Source: DATAQC01 sp038238185 (GTDB lineage Bacteria; Actinomycetota; Acidimicrobiia; Acidimicrobiales; AC-14). From it: DNA of 64,000 nt. Each line of letters starts with the position of its first letter. Within the stretch, counting starts at the first letter, position 1. Below the pieces are notes generated by a model. The model did not search any database. It saw nothing but the letters and a program-made list of their open reading frames with translations, and was not told the DNA's origin. Below, piece after piece: positions 8,001-16,236 of the stretch. The translations under genes and the position numbers were made by a program. Location of the stretch: NCBI GenBank assembly GCA_038238185.1, contig JBBRXY010000007.1:6170-70169 (forward strand), written 5' to 3'.

Positions 8001-9194
8001 GTGGCCGACCTCGACGTGGAGTCCGCCAAGGCCCGGGTGATCGACGAGGTCGACCGGCGGGCTGACCTGCTGCTCGAGGTCTCCCACCAGGTGCACGCGC
8101 GGCCCGAGTTGCTCTTCGAGGAGCACCAGGCTGCCGAGTTGGTGGCGACGACGCTCGACGACGCCGGCCTGACGGTCGAGCGGGGTGCGTTCGGCTTACC
8201 GACCGCCGTGGCCGCCGAGGCTGGTCGGGCCCACGGCGAGGTCCCGGCGGTGGCCGTCCTGTGCGAGTACGACGCCCTTCCTCGCATCGGCCACGCCTGC
8301 GGCCACAACATCATCGCCGCGGCCGGGCTCGGGGCCGGGATCGCCGCTTCTACGGTGGCGGCCCAGGCTGGTGGCCGCCTGGTCGTGCTGGGCACCCCGG
8401 CCGAGGAGGGCGGCGGCGGCAAGGTCCTCATGGGCGATCGAGGGGCCTTCGAAGGCGTGGGGGCGGCGATGATGGTGCATCCCGCCGGCCTCGACCTCAC
8501 CGAGCCCGAAGCCATCGCCATCGCCAGCTTCAAGGTCACGTACGGGGGCCGGGGGGCACATGCCGCCGCCTTCCCCGAGCGGGGCCGCAACGCCCTGGAT
8601 GCCGCCGTCCTGGGCTACAACGCCGTCGCCGCCCTGCGCCAGCACATGGGCGCCTCGGAGCGGGTGCACGGGGTGTTCCTCGAGGCGGGGGAGAAGCCCA
8701 ACATCGTCCCCGACCGCGCCGTGGCCGAGTGGTACGTCCGGTCGGCCACCCTGGCCAGCCTCCAGCCCCTCAAGGAGCGGGTTCTGGCCTGCCTGGAGGC
8801 GGGCGCCTCCGCGGCCGGTTGCTCGATGGAATGGGAGCTGACGGCGCCCGAGTACAGCGACCTGCGCTCGAACGGGCCCCTCGTCGACCTGTACCGGCGC
8901 AACAGTGCCGTTCTGGGCCGCCCGGTCGCCGATCCCGGCCCCGGGCGCCGGGTGACGGCCAGCACCGACATGGGAAACGTCAGCTACCTGGTCCCGTCGA
9001 TCCACCCCATGGTGGCCGTGTCGCCTCCCGAGGTCTCGCTGCATTCGGCCGATTTCGCCCGGTGGGCGGGCGGACCGGAGGGGGACCGGGCCGTGCTCGA
9101 CGGGGCCAAGGCCATGGCTATGACCGTCGTCGATCTCTGGCTCAGGCCCGGCGCCCTGGGTGAGGTCCGCGCCGCGTTCGACCCGGCCCCCTAG
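8001..9194 (+). CDS. M20 family metallopeptidase/amidohydrolase
   Basis: The 397-residue enzyme resembles M20D peptidases and p-aminobenzoyl-glutamate hydrolase AbgB/PM20D2-type proteins. It shows the metal-binding GHACGHN (H98, C100, H102), the catalytic-base segment GTPAEEGGGGK and a dimerisation domain beginning KVTYGGRGAHA. It should hydrolyse an amide or peptide bond in a small cytoplasmic substrate, but the substrate cannot be told from the sequence. The GTG at 8001 abuts a stable hairpin, so the transcript may be leaderless or may start at the in-frame GTG at 8016. Confidence 0.85.
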   Translation: MADLDVESAKARVIDEVDRRADLLLEVSHQVHARPELLFEEHQAAELVATTLDDAGLTVERGAFGLPTAVAAEAGRAHGEVPAVAVLCEYDALPRIGHACGHNIIAAAGLGAGIAASTVAAQAGGRLVVLGTPAEEGGGGKVLMGDRGAFEGVGAAMMVHPAGLDLTEPEAIAIASFKVTYGGRGAHAAAFPERGRNALDAAVLGYNAVAALRQHMGASERVHGVFLEAGEKPNIVPDRAVAEWYVRSATLASLQPLKERVLACLEAGASAAGCSMEWELTAPEYSDLRSNGPLVDLYRRNSAVLGRPVADPGPGRRVTASTDMGNVSYLVPSIHPMVAVSPPEVSLHSADFARWAGGPEGDRAVLDGAKAMAMTVVDLWLRPGALGEVRAAFDPAP

Positions 9195-9204
9195 TCTCCC
9201 GGCC

Positions 9205-10902
9205 GTGCATCCATACGTCGCTGAGCAGTGGTCGGACGCGGAGGCCGACCTACTGCGCCGGTACTTCACCAACCTCGACGGGCCTGTCTTCGCCCTCGTC
9301 AACCTGCCCGAAGTGGTGAAAGGGGCCCTGTTCGCCCGCTACTCCCGGTCGCCCAAGAGCCTTCGGCGCCTCTTTCTCGACGAGTTCGTGGGCGACCTCG
9401 ACACCACTGGCGACGTCTCGATCGACGCCACCATCGGGCTGCGCCGGGCCGAGGCGCTCTACGACAAGGTGTTCTTCGATTACGGCGACGACTCGGTGGC
9501 CCAGCTGGGCGGGGTCCACCTGGCCTGCGAGCAGGCGTCGAACCTGCTCACCAAGGTGCTCGAGTGGGGCCGCCTCATGGCCTATCTCGAGCAGTCGACC
9601 CGCTACGTGGCCTACGACAGCCGCCTGGGAGGCCGGTACCGCTACCACCGGGACCCGGCCGTGTTGGCGTCGCCCCTGGGCATCCGCTACGTAGCCGACC
9701 TCGACCGCCTCTTCGAGACCTACGCCGAGCTCGTGCCCACCATGTCGGAGCACTTCCGACGCCTGCACCCCAAGGACCCGGCCGACTCCGACTTCGTGTA
9801 CCGCCAGTCGATCCGGGCCAAGGCCTTCGACAGCCTCCGGGGCCTGCTGCCGGCGGCGTCGCTGTCCAACGTCGGAGTTTACGGCACCGGCCAGGGCTAC
9901 GAGGCGCTACTGCTGCGCATGCGAGCCCATCCCCTTCCCGAGGCCCGCAACTACGCGGCGCTGATCCTGGGCGAGCTGCGTAAGGTGATCCCGTCGTTCC
10001 TCACGAGGGTCGACCGTCCCGAGCGGGGCGGAGAGTGGTCGGCCCACCTGGCCGCCACCAGCGATGCCACGGCCCGGGCCGCGGAGGCGTTGTTCGCGGG
10101 CATCGAGGCCGAGCCCCGGCCCACGGTCACCCTGGTCGATTTCGACCCCGGGGCCGAGGACAAGCTGCTGGCCGCCATGGTCTACCCCCACCTCCAGCTG
10201 CCCGAGGACCAGATCCTGGCTCGGGTGAGGACGCTGTCGGCCGGGGAGCGCAGGCGAATCGTCGACGCCTACGTCGGGGAGCGCCGCAACCGCCGCCACA
10301 AGCCGGGACGGGGCCTCGAGCGGGTGTCGTACCGCTTCGACGTGATATCCGACTACGGGGCGTTCCGAGACCTTCAGCGTCACCGGATGCTCACTATCCA
10401 GTGGCAGGCCCTGTCCCCCCGGCACGGCTTCGTCCTGCCGCCCGACGTGATCGACGCCGGCGCCGGCCCCGCCTTCAGCGATGCCATGGAGCGTTCTGCC
10501 GCCCTCCATGACGCCCTCCTCCCACGGTTCCCGGCTCAGGCGCCCTATGCCGTGTCCCTGGCCTTCAACGTGCGCTACTCGATGGACATGAACGCCCGCG
10601 AGGCCCTGCACCTCATCGAGCTGCGCAGCGGGTCGGCCGGGCATCCTTCGTACCGCCAGGTGGCCCAGCAGATGCACCGGCTCATCGCCGAGGAGGCCGG
10701 ACACCCCCTGGTCGCAGCCATGATGAGCTTCGTCGACCACGGCTCCACCGGGCTCGAGCGCCTGGACGGCGAACGTCGCTCGGAGGCGCGCCGCCGAGCG
10801 CGCTCCGGGCCTGCCGGCCCGGGCGTAGCCCCGGAGGTGGTGACGACTTCGGAGAGTGAACCCTCAACCGATGAAATAGGGTTGCATTCCCAATGTCCCT
10901 GA
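9205..10902 (+). CDS. ThyX-like (FAD-dependent thymidylate synthase-like) tandem-domain protein
   Basis: The protein of about 565 residues looks like two ThyX-type domains in one chain. The first half carries FDYGDDSVAQLGGVHLA and LEWGRLMAYLEQSTRYV, a degenerate form of the ThyX signature. The second half has LQRHRMLTIQWQALSPRHGF, where the RHR that binds flavin is kept but the rest of the motif has changed. ThyX itself is about 220-250 residues and active as a tetramer. Thymidylate synthase activity is therefore uncertain, and it may be a paralogue with another role. The GTG at 9205 lies 11 nt after the previous stop and gives the conserved start HPYVAEQWSDAE. Confidence 0.75.
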   Translation: MHPYVAEQWSDAEADLLRRYFTNLDGPVFALVNLPEVVKGALFARYSRSPKSLRRLFLDEFVGDLDTTGDVSIDATIGLRRAEALYDKVFFDYGDDSVAQLGGVHLACEQASNLLTKVLEWGRLMAYLEQSTRYVAYDSRLGGRYRYHRDPAVLASPLGIRYVADLDRLFETYAELVPTMSEHFRRLHPKDPADSDFVYRQSIRAKAFDSLRGLLPAASLSNVGVYGTGQGYEALLLRMRAHPLPEARNYAALILGELRKVIPSFLTRVDRPERGGEWSAHLAATSDATARAAEALFAGIEAEPRPTVTLVDFDPGAEDKLLAAMVYPHLQLPEDQILARVRTLSAGERRRIVDAYVGERRNRRHKPGRGLERVSYRFDVISDYGAFRDLQRHRMLTIQWQALSPRHGFVLPPDVIDAGAGPAFSDAMERSAALHDALLPRFPAQAPYAVSLAFNVRYSMDMNAREALHLIELRSGSAGHPSYRQVAQQMHRLIAEEAGHPLVAAMMSFVDHGSTGLERLDGERRSEARRRARSGPAGPGVAPEVVTTSESEPSTDEIGLHSQCP

Positions 10903-10932
10903 CCAGCGGCAACGCGTAAAGTGGCTGGTCAG
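10899..10932 (+). terminator. Hairpin overlapping the stop of the ThyX-like gene
   Basis: CTGACCAGC and GCTGGTCAG form a perfect 9-bp stem around a 16-nt loop. The 5' arm includes the TGA stop. No T-tract follows, so it is at best an atypical terminator or an mRNA end-protecting structure. Confidence 0.4.
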
Positions 10933-11290
10933 ACGGGGTACGCGGAGGCCTGGTTCCGCTTGACAGCCCGGCTCTGAGTGGACATGGTTAGCGGCGTCCC
11001 CGACGCCCCAACCGCCGGTCGTGGGCCTCAGCGTCGGATCCAAGCGAACCCGCCGCTGAGGGGGTGGTCGAAGGGCAGTATGGGATTCGGGGGACCAAGT
11101 AGAGAACGTTCTAATAACCCGGCTTGGCGGTCACGGAGTGTGGTCGCCGAGGGTGGGCCAACGAGCGGCACCAACGGTCCCCTGAGTCCTGTCACACACG
11201 GCGACGCCGCTCCGGACGAGTGGCGAACGTCGAGCGCGTACAAGTCGTCTATGCTCCCGCCCCCGAACGCCACGGCAAGGACGCGGCAAC
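10903..11290 (+). other. 388-bp non-coding gap
   Basis: No convincing ORF is seen here. The gap holds the 3' half of the hairpin at 10899-10932 and the palindrome AGAACGTTCT at 11103-11112, which is followed by the AT-richer CTAATAACC. The promoter of the DUF4193 operon probably lies between 11090 and 11250, but a clear -35/-10 pair could not be assigned. Confidence 0.5.
11103..11112. promoter_or_regulatory. Possible operator palindrome AGAACGTTCT
   Basis: This perfect 10-bp palindrome stands in the long gap upstream of the DUF4193 gene, next to an AT-rich CTAATAA that could be part of a promoter. Its shape is like operators of LacI-type repressors, but no such regulator is in the window. 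Confidence 0.25.
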
Positions 11291-11833
11291 ATGGCTGACC
11301 AAGAAGATCCAGATTTGGGGGGCCTCGAGGCACCCGTCGACCTCGACGACGACGACCTCGAAGACCTTGATGAAGACGACGATGTCCTCGTCGACGATGA
11401 CGACCCGCTCGTCGCCGATGTCCTCGTCGACGACGGCCTGACCGACCCGTTGGCCGACGATGTCCTCGTCGCACCGGTCGTCGACGACGCCCTGAACGCG
11501 GCCGTCCCCCTGGCCGACCAGACCGTCGACGGCACGGGTGAGCCCGCCGCCGTCGTGGTGTCCAGCGACGACGACGACGACGACGAGGAGGACGACCTCG
11601 ACCCTGACGATGTGGAGGCGGGCCTCGACGTGATCCTGAAGGATCGTCTGGTGGTAGCCGAGCCCGAACCGGATGAGGACGAGGAGACCCCCGATCCCGA
11701 GGAACGGGCCGAGGGGTCGACCCGGGTTCCCATCAAGCGCCCGGAGGAGTTCGTCTGCGCATCGTGCTTTCTCGTGAAGCACCCCAGCCAGCTCGCCGAC
11801 CCCGACCGCATGTTCTGCCGGGACTGCGTGTGA
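11291..11833 (+). CDS. DUF4193 zinc-ribbon protein with long acidic N-terminus
   Basis: The C-terminus EFVCASCFLVKHPSQLADPDRMFCRDCV-type ending (C156, C159, C176, C179) is the actinobacterial DUF4193 zinc-ribbon signature. Family members are usually about 100 residues. This one has 180, the extra length being an Asp/Glu-rich region with repeated DDVLVDD-like units. The function of the family is unknown, although it is nearly universal in actinobacteria. The stop overlaps the next start (GTGA). Confidence 0.85.
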   Translation: MADQEDPDLGGLEAPVDLDDDDLEDLDEDDDVLVDDDDPLVADVLVDDGLTDPLADDVLVAPVVDDALNAAVPLADQTVDGTGEPAAVVVSSDDDDDDEEDDLDPDDVEAGLDVILKDRLVVAEPEPDEDEETPDPEERAEGSTRVPIKRPEEFVCASCFLVKHPSQLADPDRMFCRDCV

Positions 11834-12342
11834 GCGAGCCTGGATCCGGCGATCGCCTCGTCGACCTGGCGGTCTACGCACCGATCGGGCTCGCCCTCAC
11901 CGTTCTGGAAAGCCTCCCGAATTGGGTGGAGCGCGGTCGCCGCCAGATGGGGGCCCGGCTCGACGCCGCCCGCGTCGTGGGTCGGCTGGCGGTCGACCAG
12001 GGGTCGCGCCAGAGCGGCGACATCATGCGCCGGGTGGCCGAACAGGCCGACAACGTGATGGCCGGTCTCGGACTTGTGCCCGACCCGCCCGCCGCGCCCG
12101 ACACGGCCAGTGTGGCCACCACGGACGCTCCCGTTGCCTCGCCGTCGGCCGGCTCGGCTCCTGTGGGGCTCGATCCGGCCCAGCTGGCCATCCCCGGCTA
12201 CGACACCCTGTCGGCCTCCCAGGTGGTTCAGCGCCTGCCCGGCCTCTCGCCCGAGGAGCTCGAGGCGGTGCGGCTCTACGAGGTGGCCGGCCGCAACCGC
12301 AAGACCGTTCTCCTCAAGGCCGCCCAGCTCAGCGGCCCATGA
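11830..12342 (+). CDS. Conserved actinobacterial protein of unknown function
   Basis: The protein has 170 residues. The N-terminus (DLAVYAPIGLALTVLESLPNWVERGR) is a conserved amphipathic segment found in actinobacterial proteins beside DUF4193 genes. A proline/alanine linker follows. The C-terminus (IPGYDTLSASQVVQRLPGLSPEELEAVRLYE) looks like a helix-hairpin module such as those used in nucleic-acid or protein contacts. The GTG start overlaps the DUF4193 stop by four bases, so the two are probably translated together. No enzymatic motif is seen. Confidence 0.65.
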   Translation: MSEPGSGDRLVDLAVYAPIGLALTVLESLPNWVERGRRQMGARLDAARVVGRLAVDQGSRQSGDIMRRVAEQADNVMAGLGLVPDPPAAPDTASVATTDAPVASPSAGSAPVGLDPAQLAIPGYDTLSASQVVQRLPGLSPEELEAVRLYEVAGRNRKTVLLKAAQLSGP

Positions 12343-12355
12343 GATCCCCGGTTTG

Positions 12356-12874
12356 ATGGAGGCGGCCCGGCCGGCGGTCAGCGACGACGTTCCCCGGCTG
12401 GCCGAACTGACCCGGGCAGCCATCGCCGAGCTCACGCCGACCCGGGGGGGTGAGGTGTGGCGGGCGGCCGAAGCGAGGACCGAGCCCATCGAAGCAGGCC
12501 TCGATGCCCTGCTCGACGACCCCGATGCCCTCGTGGTTGCCGGTACCCTCGACGGCGTCGTCGTCGGCTACGCGGTCGTGCGGGTCGAACACCTGGCCGA
12601 CGGCTCACGTCTCGGCGTGATCGACGACATCTTCGTCGAGTCCGAGGGCCGGGGGATCGGCCTGGGGGAGACGATGATGACCGACCTGGTGTCGTGGTCG
12701 GTGGACCACGGCTGCTTCGGCATGGACGCCATGGCGCTGCCCGGTCACCGCCAGACGAAGAACTTCTTTGAGGAGTCGGGGTTCACGGCCCGCAAGCTGA
12801 TCATGCACCACTCCCTGGCCGAGGAGGCAACGGGCGCGACGGAGACGACGCAGGCGGGGCCACCGGCGGCATGA
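12356..12874 (+). CDS. GNAT family N-acetyltransferase
   Basis: The 172-residue protein has a GNAT acetyl-CoA fold: IDDIFVESEGRGIGLGETMM carries the R/Q-x-x-G-x-G/A-type pyrophosphate loop (GRGIGLG), preceded by the strand DALVVAGTLDGVVVGYAVV. A TTG at 12353 directly before the ATG could also serve. It sits 13 nt after the preceding gene and shares an ATGA overlap with the NUDIX gene, so DUF4193, the 170-aa protein, GNAT and NUDIX form one operon. The substrate is unknown. Confidence 0.8.
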   Translation: MEAARPAVSDDVPRLAELTRAAIAELTPTRGGEVWRAAEARTEPIEAGLDALLDDPDALVVAGTLDGVVVGYAVVRVEHLADGSRLGVIDDIFVESEGRGIGLGETMMTDLVSWSVDHGCFGMDAMALPGHRQTKNFFEESGFTARKLIMHHSLAEEATGATETTQAGPPAA

Positions 12875-13272
12875 GGCCCGAGGTCTGCGTCGGAGCCATC
12901 GCCGTGACCGAGGAGCGGCTGCTCCTGGTCCGCCGGGGCCACGGCCCTGCCGCAGGCGCCTGGTCGGTGCCGGGAGGCCGGGTCGAGGCGGGCGAGACCC
13001 TGGCCGAGGCCGTCCTGCGGGAGCTCACCGAGGAGACGGCCCTCGAAGGGGTCTGCGACGGGCTGATCGGGTGGGTCGAGCGGATGGGGCCCGAGCACCA
13101 CTACGTGATCCTGGACTTCGGGGTGACGATCCTCGAACCGGCCAACCCGCAAGCCGGCGACGACGCCGTCGAGGCCGAGTGGGTGCCCCTCGACGAGGTG
13201 GCTCACCGGCGACTGGCCGACGGCCTAGCTGAGTTCCTCCACCAGCACGGCATCGTCCCCGTCATCGCCTGA
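12871..13272 (+). CDS. NUDIX hydrolase
   Basis: The 133-residue protein contains a NUDIX box: GG-RVEAGE followed by AVLRELTEETAL, where the usual glycine of REUXEEXGU is alanine. The catalytic glutamates are kept. It would hydrolyse a nucleoside diphosphate linked to another group, as in MutT/ADP-sugar pyrophosphatases. It overlaps the GNAT stop by four bases and overlaps the convergent downstream gene by 48 nt at its 3' end. Confidence 0.88.
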   Translation: MRPEVCVGAIAVTEERLLLVRRGHGPAAGAWSVPGGRVEAGETLAEAVLRELTEETALEGVCDGLIGWVERMGPEHHYVILDFGVTILEPANPQAGDDAVEAEWVPLDEVAHRRLADGLAEFLHQHGIVPVIA

Positions 13273-15039
13273 GGGCGTCGCCTCGCCAGGTTGAGGCTCC
13301 TCGACGGGCACCGATGCGACGGGGGTGTCCGGATCGGACGGCTCGGCCACCGGCGCTGCCGCGATCTCCGGCTCGAGTCCAGCCGTCGGAGCATTGACGG
13401 TCTCGGGGACGGGAACAGGCGCCGGGGTTTCGGCGCCAGGAGCCTCAACGGGGTTGGCGACGGCGGCGTCGGCAACGGCGGCCTCGGGCACCGGCGTCTC
13501 CGCGGTCTCGGGGGCGGGAACGGCCACCGGCGATTCGGCAGGACGCGGTCGGCGTCCGCCGCCGCCTGCTGTGCCCCGGCGTGGGGGCCGGGACCCGGCA
13601 GGCCGCCCCGGGGCCGTGCCCGGAGCGATCGGTCGTGGTGGCCTGGGGGGCCCGAGCATGGCGGCCAGGGCCGGCACCCGGGGTGCGGCCAGGCGGAGGG
13701 CTCGCTCCAGATCCTCGGCGCGTTCCGCCGGGACCCCCTGGGGCTGGACGGTACGGCGTACCGGCGACGCGACGACGGCGTCGAGCAGGGCCGCCCATCG
13801 GTCGGCGATGGTGTCGGCCGTCATCGCCGCCCCCGCCGCGGCGCTGAGCTGTTCGGCGAGGTCGGTGGGGAAGCGGGCCCCCGGGTCGGGCGGTCGACCG
13901 CTCACCCGGAGGGCCCGCACCACCCGGCCGTCGACGAGCGAGCTACGGATCTCGGCCACCCAGGTGTCGCGCTCCTGGGCGCTGCGCCGTTCGAGGGCTT
14001 CGCGCAGGCTCACGACCAAGGCCCGGCTCTCGTCGTCGCGTCCGGCGGCGTCGGACCCGGCCACGACGGCTCGCAGGTCGCGCAGGCCGATCTCGTTCAC
14101 GCCGGCCGACGCTGCCTCGGCCCGATCCCGCCACTCGGCCGCCCGTAGACGGGGCAACAGGCTCTCGGCCATGGCCACCAGGGCGTCGGCCCGCACCTCG
14201 GGAGCCCCGGTGCTGCGGGCTGCGGCATTCTGATCTTCCACGGCTTGGCGGACCGATGGGATACCCCCCCGGAGGACCTTCTCGGCCACGGGGCGTTGCT
14301 CGGGCGGAAGCTCGGCCAAGACGGCTTCGCGGTGGACCCGACCGGGCTGGAGCCGCTTGGGTCGAGGTCGTGCGGCCGCCACCGGTTCGGACGGTTCCGG
14401 CCGACCGCGCCTGGGGCGGTCGGGCTGTTCACGGGCCGGCCTCTCTCCGCGCCGGCCGTCGTCCTCGCGCCGACCGTCGTTGCCGCGGGGGCCGGGCCGC
14501 GATCCGCGTTCGCCCGCTCCCGGGCCGCCCGACCGGGGTCCTCGATCGCCCTGCGACCGCCCGCCCGGACTGCGCGTTCCACCCGCCGGCTTGCTGGGGG
14601 GACCCCCGGGGCGGCCCCCGGCAGGAAATGCGGCTCCGGGTCCTCGTCCACCCTGTCCGCCTCCAGGTCGGCCGCCTGGCCCACCACCCGAGCGGGACCC
14701 GCTATCGCGATCGCGACCGGAGCGCCCTTCGCGACCGGGGCGCTCGCCCCTGAGATCGGGGGCGCCGCCGTCCTGGGTGATGAGAGGCGTGTCTGAACCG
14801 GAGCCCTTGATGTCGAGGCGGTCGGGTTCGCTCCGCTTGTTCCGCGCTGCGAGTACCGACATCACCCGGGTGCCGTCGAGGTCGATATCGCATTCGGCGC
14901 GCACGATGTCGCCCACCTGGGCACCGCTGTCGAGCAGCGCACCGTCGAGCACGCCCTTGGGCTGGCGGGCGCCGGCGGCGCGCCACGTCCAGGTACCTTC
15001 GGGCTGGGTGCTGGTGAGCTCGATGTCGATGCGGGGCAC
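13225..15039 (-). CDS. RG-rich, largely disordered protein with small N-terminal domain
   Basis: The protein has 604 residues. Residues 1-75 form a compact beta-rich unit (IDIELTSTQPEGTWTWRAAGARQPKG then VGDIVRAECDIDLDG) that resembles an S1/OB-like strand order. Residues 80-225 are Arg/Gly/Pro-rich with RGG-like repeats. A helical central domain (about 228-435) follows, and then a Pro/Ala/Glu-rich tail. RGG tracts usually bind RNA, so an RNA-associated role is plausible but not shown. The last 48 nt overlap the 3' end of the convergent NUDIX gene. Confidence 0.6.
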   Translation of the reverse strand: MPRIDIELTSTQPEGTWTWRAAGARQPKGVLDGALLDSGAQVGDIVRAECDIDLDGTRVMSVLAARNKRSEPDRLDIKGSGSDTPLITQDGGAPDLRGERPGREGRSGRDRDSGSRSGGGPGGRPGGGQGGRGPGAAFPAGGRPGGPPSKPAGGTRSPGGRSQGDRGPRSGGPGAGERGSRPGPRGNDGRREDDGRRGERPAREQPDRPRRGRPEPSEPVAAARPRPKRLQPGRVHREAVLAELPPEQRPVAEKVLRGGIPSVRQAVEDQNAAARSTGAPEVRADALVAMAESLLPRLRAAEWRDRAEAASAGVNEIGLRDLRAVVAGSDAAGRDDESRALVVSLREALERRSAQERDTWVAEIRSSLVDGRVVRALRVSGRPPDPGARFPTDLAEQLSAAAGAAMTADTIADRWAALLDAVVASPVRRTVQPQGVPAERAEDLERALRLAAPRVPALAAMLGPPRPPRPIAPGTAPGRPAGSRPPRRGTAGGGGRRPRPAESPVAVPAPETAETPVPEAAVADAAVANPVEAPGAETPAPVPVPETVNAPTAGLEPEIAAAPVAEPSDPDTPVASVPVEEPQPGEATPSGDDGDDAVLVEELS

Positions 15040-15086
15040 GGCGTAAACCTAATGGCTCCCGCACCCAGGTACCGCGTGGGGCCAAC

Positions 15087-15479
15087 TCACTTCACGTAGA
15101 CGGCGCCCTGCATCCCCTGGCTCTGGTGGAATCGGCAATGGAACTCGACCGAGCCCGTGGCCGGGGCGGTGAGCGTCACCGTGCGGGAGGCACCGGGTGG
15201 CAGTTCGAGGTCGACACCGGCGGTAGGGCTGGTGAAGGTGTGGCGGGCCGTGCCCTCGTTCTTGAGCTCGACGGTGAACTTCTGACCGGCGGTGGCGGTG
15301 ATGAAGGTCGGGTTGAAGTAGTAGTCGTCGGCCTCGACCCCGAGGCCGTCCTTGGCTGTCTTGGTCCCGTGGTTGTTGGTCTCGCCGGCCAGTGCCACGG
15401 GCGGCTTGGTGCTCCCGCCGCCGCCGCAGCCAACGGCGATCAGGGCCACCACCGACAGTGTCGCGAGGAGTCGTCTCAT
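15087..15479 (-). CDS. Cupredoxin-like (plastocyanin-type) lipoprotein
   Basis: This 130-residue secreted lipoprotein has a signal ending in the lipobox-like IAVGC with C18 as the lipidation site. The mature part has a cupredoxin pattern. H80 in RHTF and C115, H118 and M123 in FHCRFHQSQGM fit type-1 copper ligands His-Cys-His-Met. It probably carries electrons or binds copper at the outer face of the membrane. The ATG at 15479 is chosen because it gives the signal peptide. It is divergent from bcp. Confidence 0.85.
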   Translation of the reverse strand: MRRLLATLSVVALIAVGCGGGGSTKPPVALAGETNNHGTKTAKDGLGVEADDYYFNPTFITATAGQKFTVELKNEGTARHTFTSPTAGVDLELPPGASRTVTLTAPATGSVEFHCRFHQSQGMQGAVYVK

Positions 15480-15630
15480 GTGAGCAGGGGGGCTTCGTGA
15501 ACGGGCGGGCGCCCATCGCGAAACCTGGCGCGACCGTAGCATCGGGGGACGGCGGCGAACCGGACCAGGGGCACGGGCACCACCACCCGCGAGGGTATGG
15601 TCCGGCTGACAGGACCCCCGGAGGATCACG

Positions 15631-16095
15631 ATGGCCCGACTCACGCAGGGCCTCCCTGCGCCCGCTTTCACCCTGCCCGACCAGGATGCCAACCAGGTCT
15701 CCCTCGCCGACTTCGCCGGGCGTCGGGTCGTCGTGTACTTCTACCCGGCCGACGACACGCCCGGTTGTACCAAGGAGGCCTGCCAGTTCGGCGACAACAT
15801 GGCGGCTTTCGACCGGGCCGACGTCCCCGTCCTCGGTATCTCGCCCGACGATGCCGCCAGCCACGTCCGCTTCCGGGAGAAGTTCGGTCTCCACTTTCCC
15901 CTCCTGTCCGATCCCGGCCACTCGGTGATGACGGCGTACGGGGCCTGGGGCGAGAAATCGCTTTACGGGCGGATCGTGATCGGGGTGATCCGGTCCACCT
16001 TCCTGATCGACGGTCAGGGTGCGGTACAGCGGGCCTGGTACAACGTGCGCGCCGACGGCCACGCCACGAAGGTACTGGCCGAGATCGGCGCCTGA
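15631..16095 (+). CDS. bcp: Thioredoxin-dependent peroxiredoxin Bcp
   Basis: This 154-residue atypical 2-Cys peroxiredoxin reduces hydroperoxides. PGCTKEAC gives the peroxidatic C46 and the resolving C51 in the Bcp arrangement. Further family segments are FYPADDTPG, GISPDD, FPLLSDPGH and STFLIDGQG. A GGAGGATC Shine-Dalgarno sequence lies before the ATG. It is divergent from the cupredoxin lipoprotein gene, which also suits an oxidative-stress setting. Confidence 0.95.
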   Translation: MARLTQGLPAPAFTLPDQDANQVSLADFAGRRVVVYFYPADDTPGCTKEACQFGDNMAAFDRADVPVLGISPDDAASHVRFREKFGLHFPLLSDPGHSVMTAYGAWGEKSLYGRIVIGVIRSTFLIDGQGAVQRAWYNVRADGHATKVLAEIGA

Positions 16096-16114
16096 CCCTT
16101 TGTCGGAGCTTGGC

Positions 16115-16144
16115 GGTCGGGCGGAGATGCGGTTGTCCCCGACC
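16115..16144 (+). terminator. Possible terminator after bcp
   Basis: GGTCGGG and CCCGACC form a 7-bp stem with a 16-nt loop 20 nt after the bcp stop. There is no T-tract, so support is weak. Confidence 0.3.
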
Positions 16145-16236
16145 CCGCCCTCGACCACCTCGACCCTGCCCCCGACGGGCCGTTTCTAATGGGCCTCTGT
16201 GCCCGTAAGGGCCGAGCCCCGGTAGCAACACCTCAG

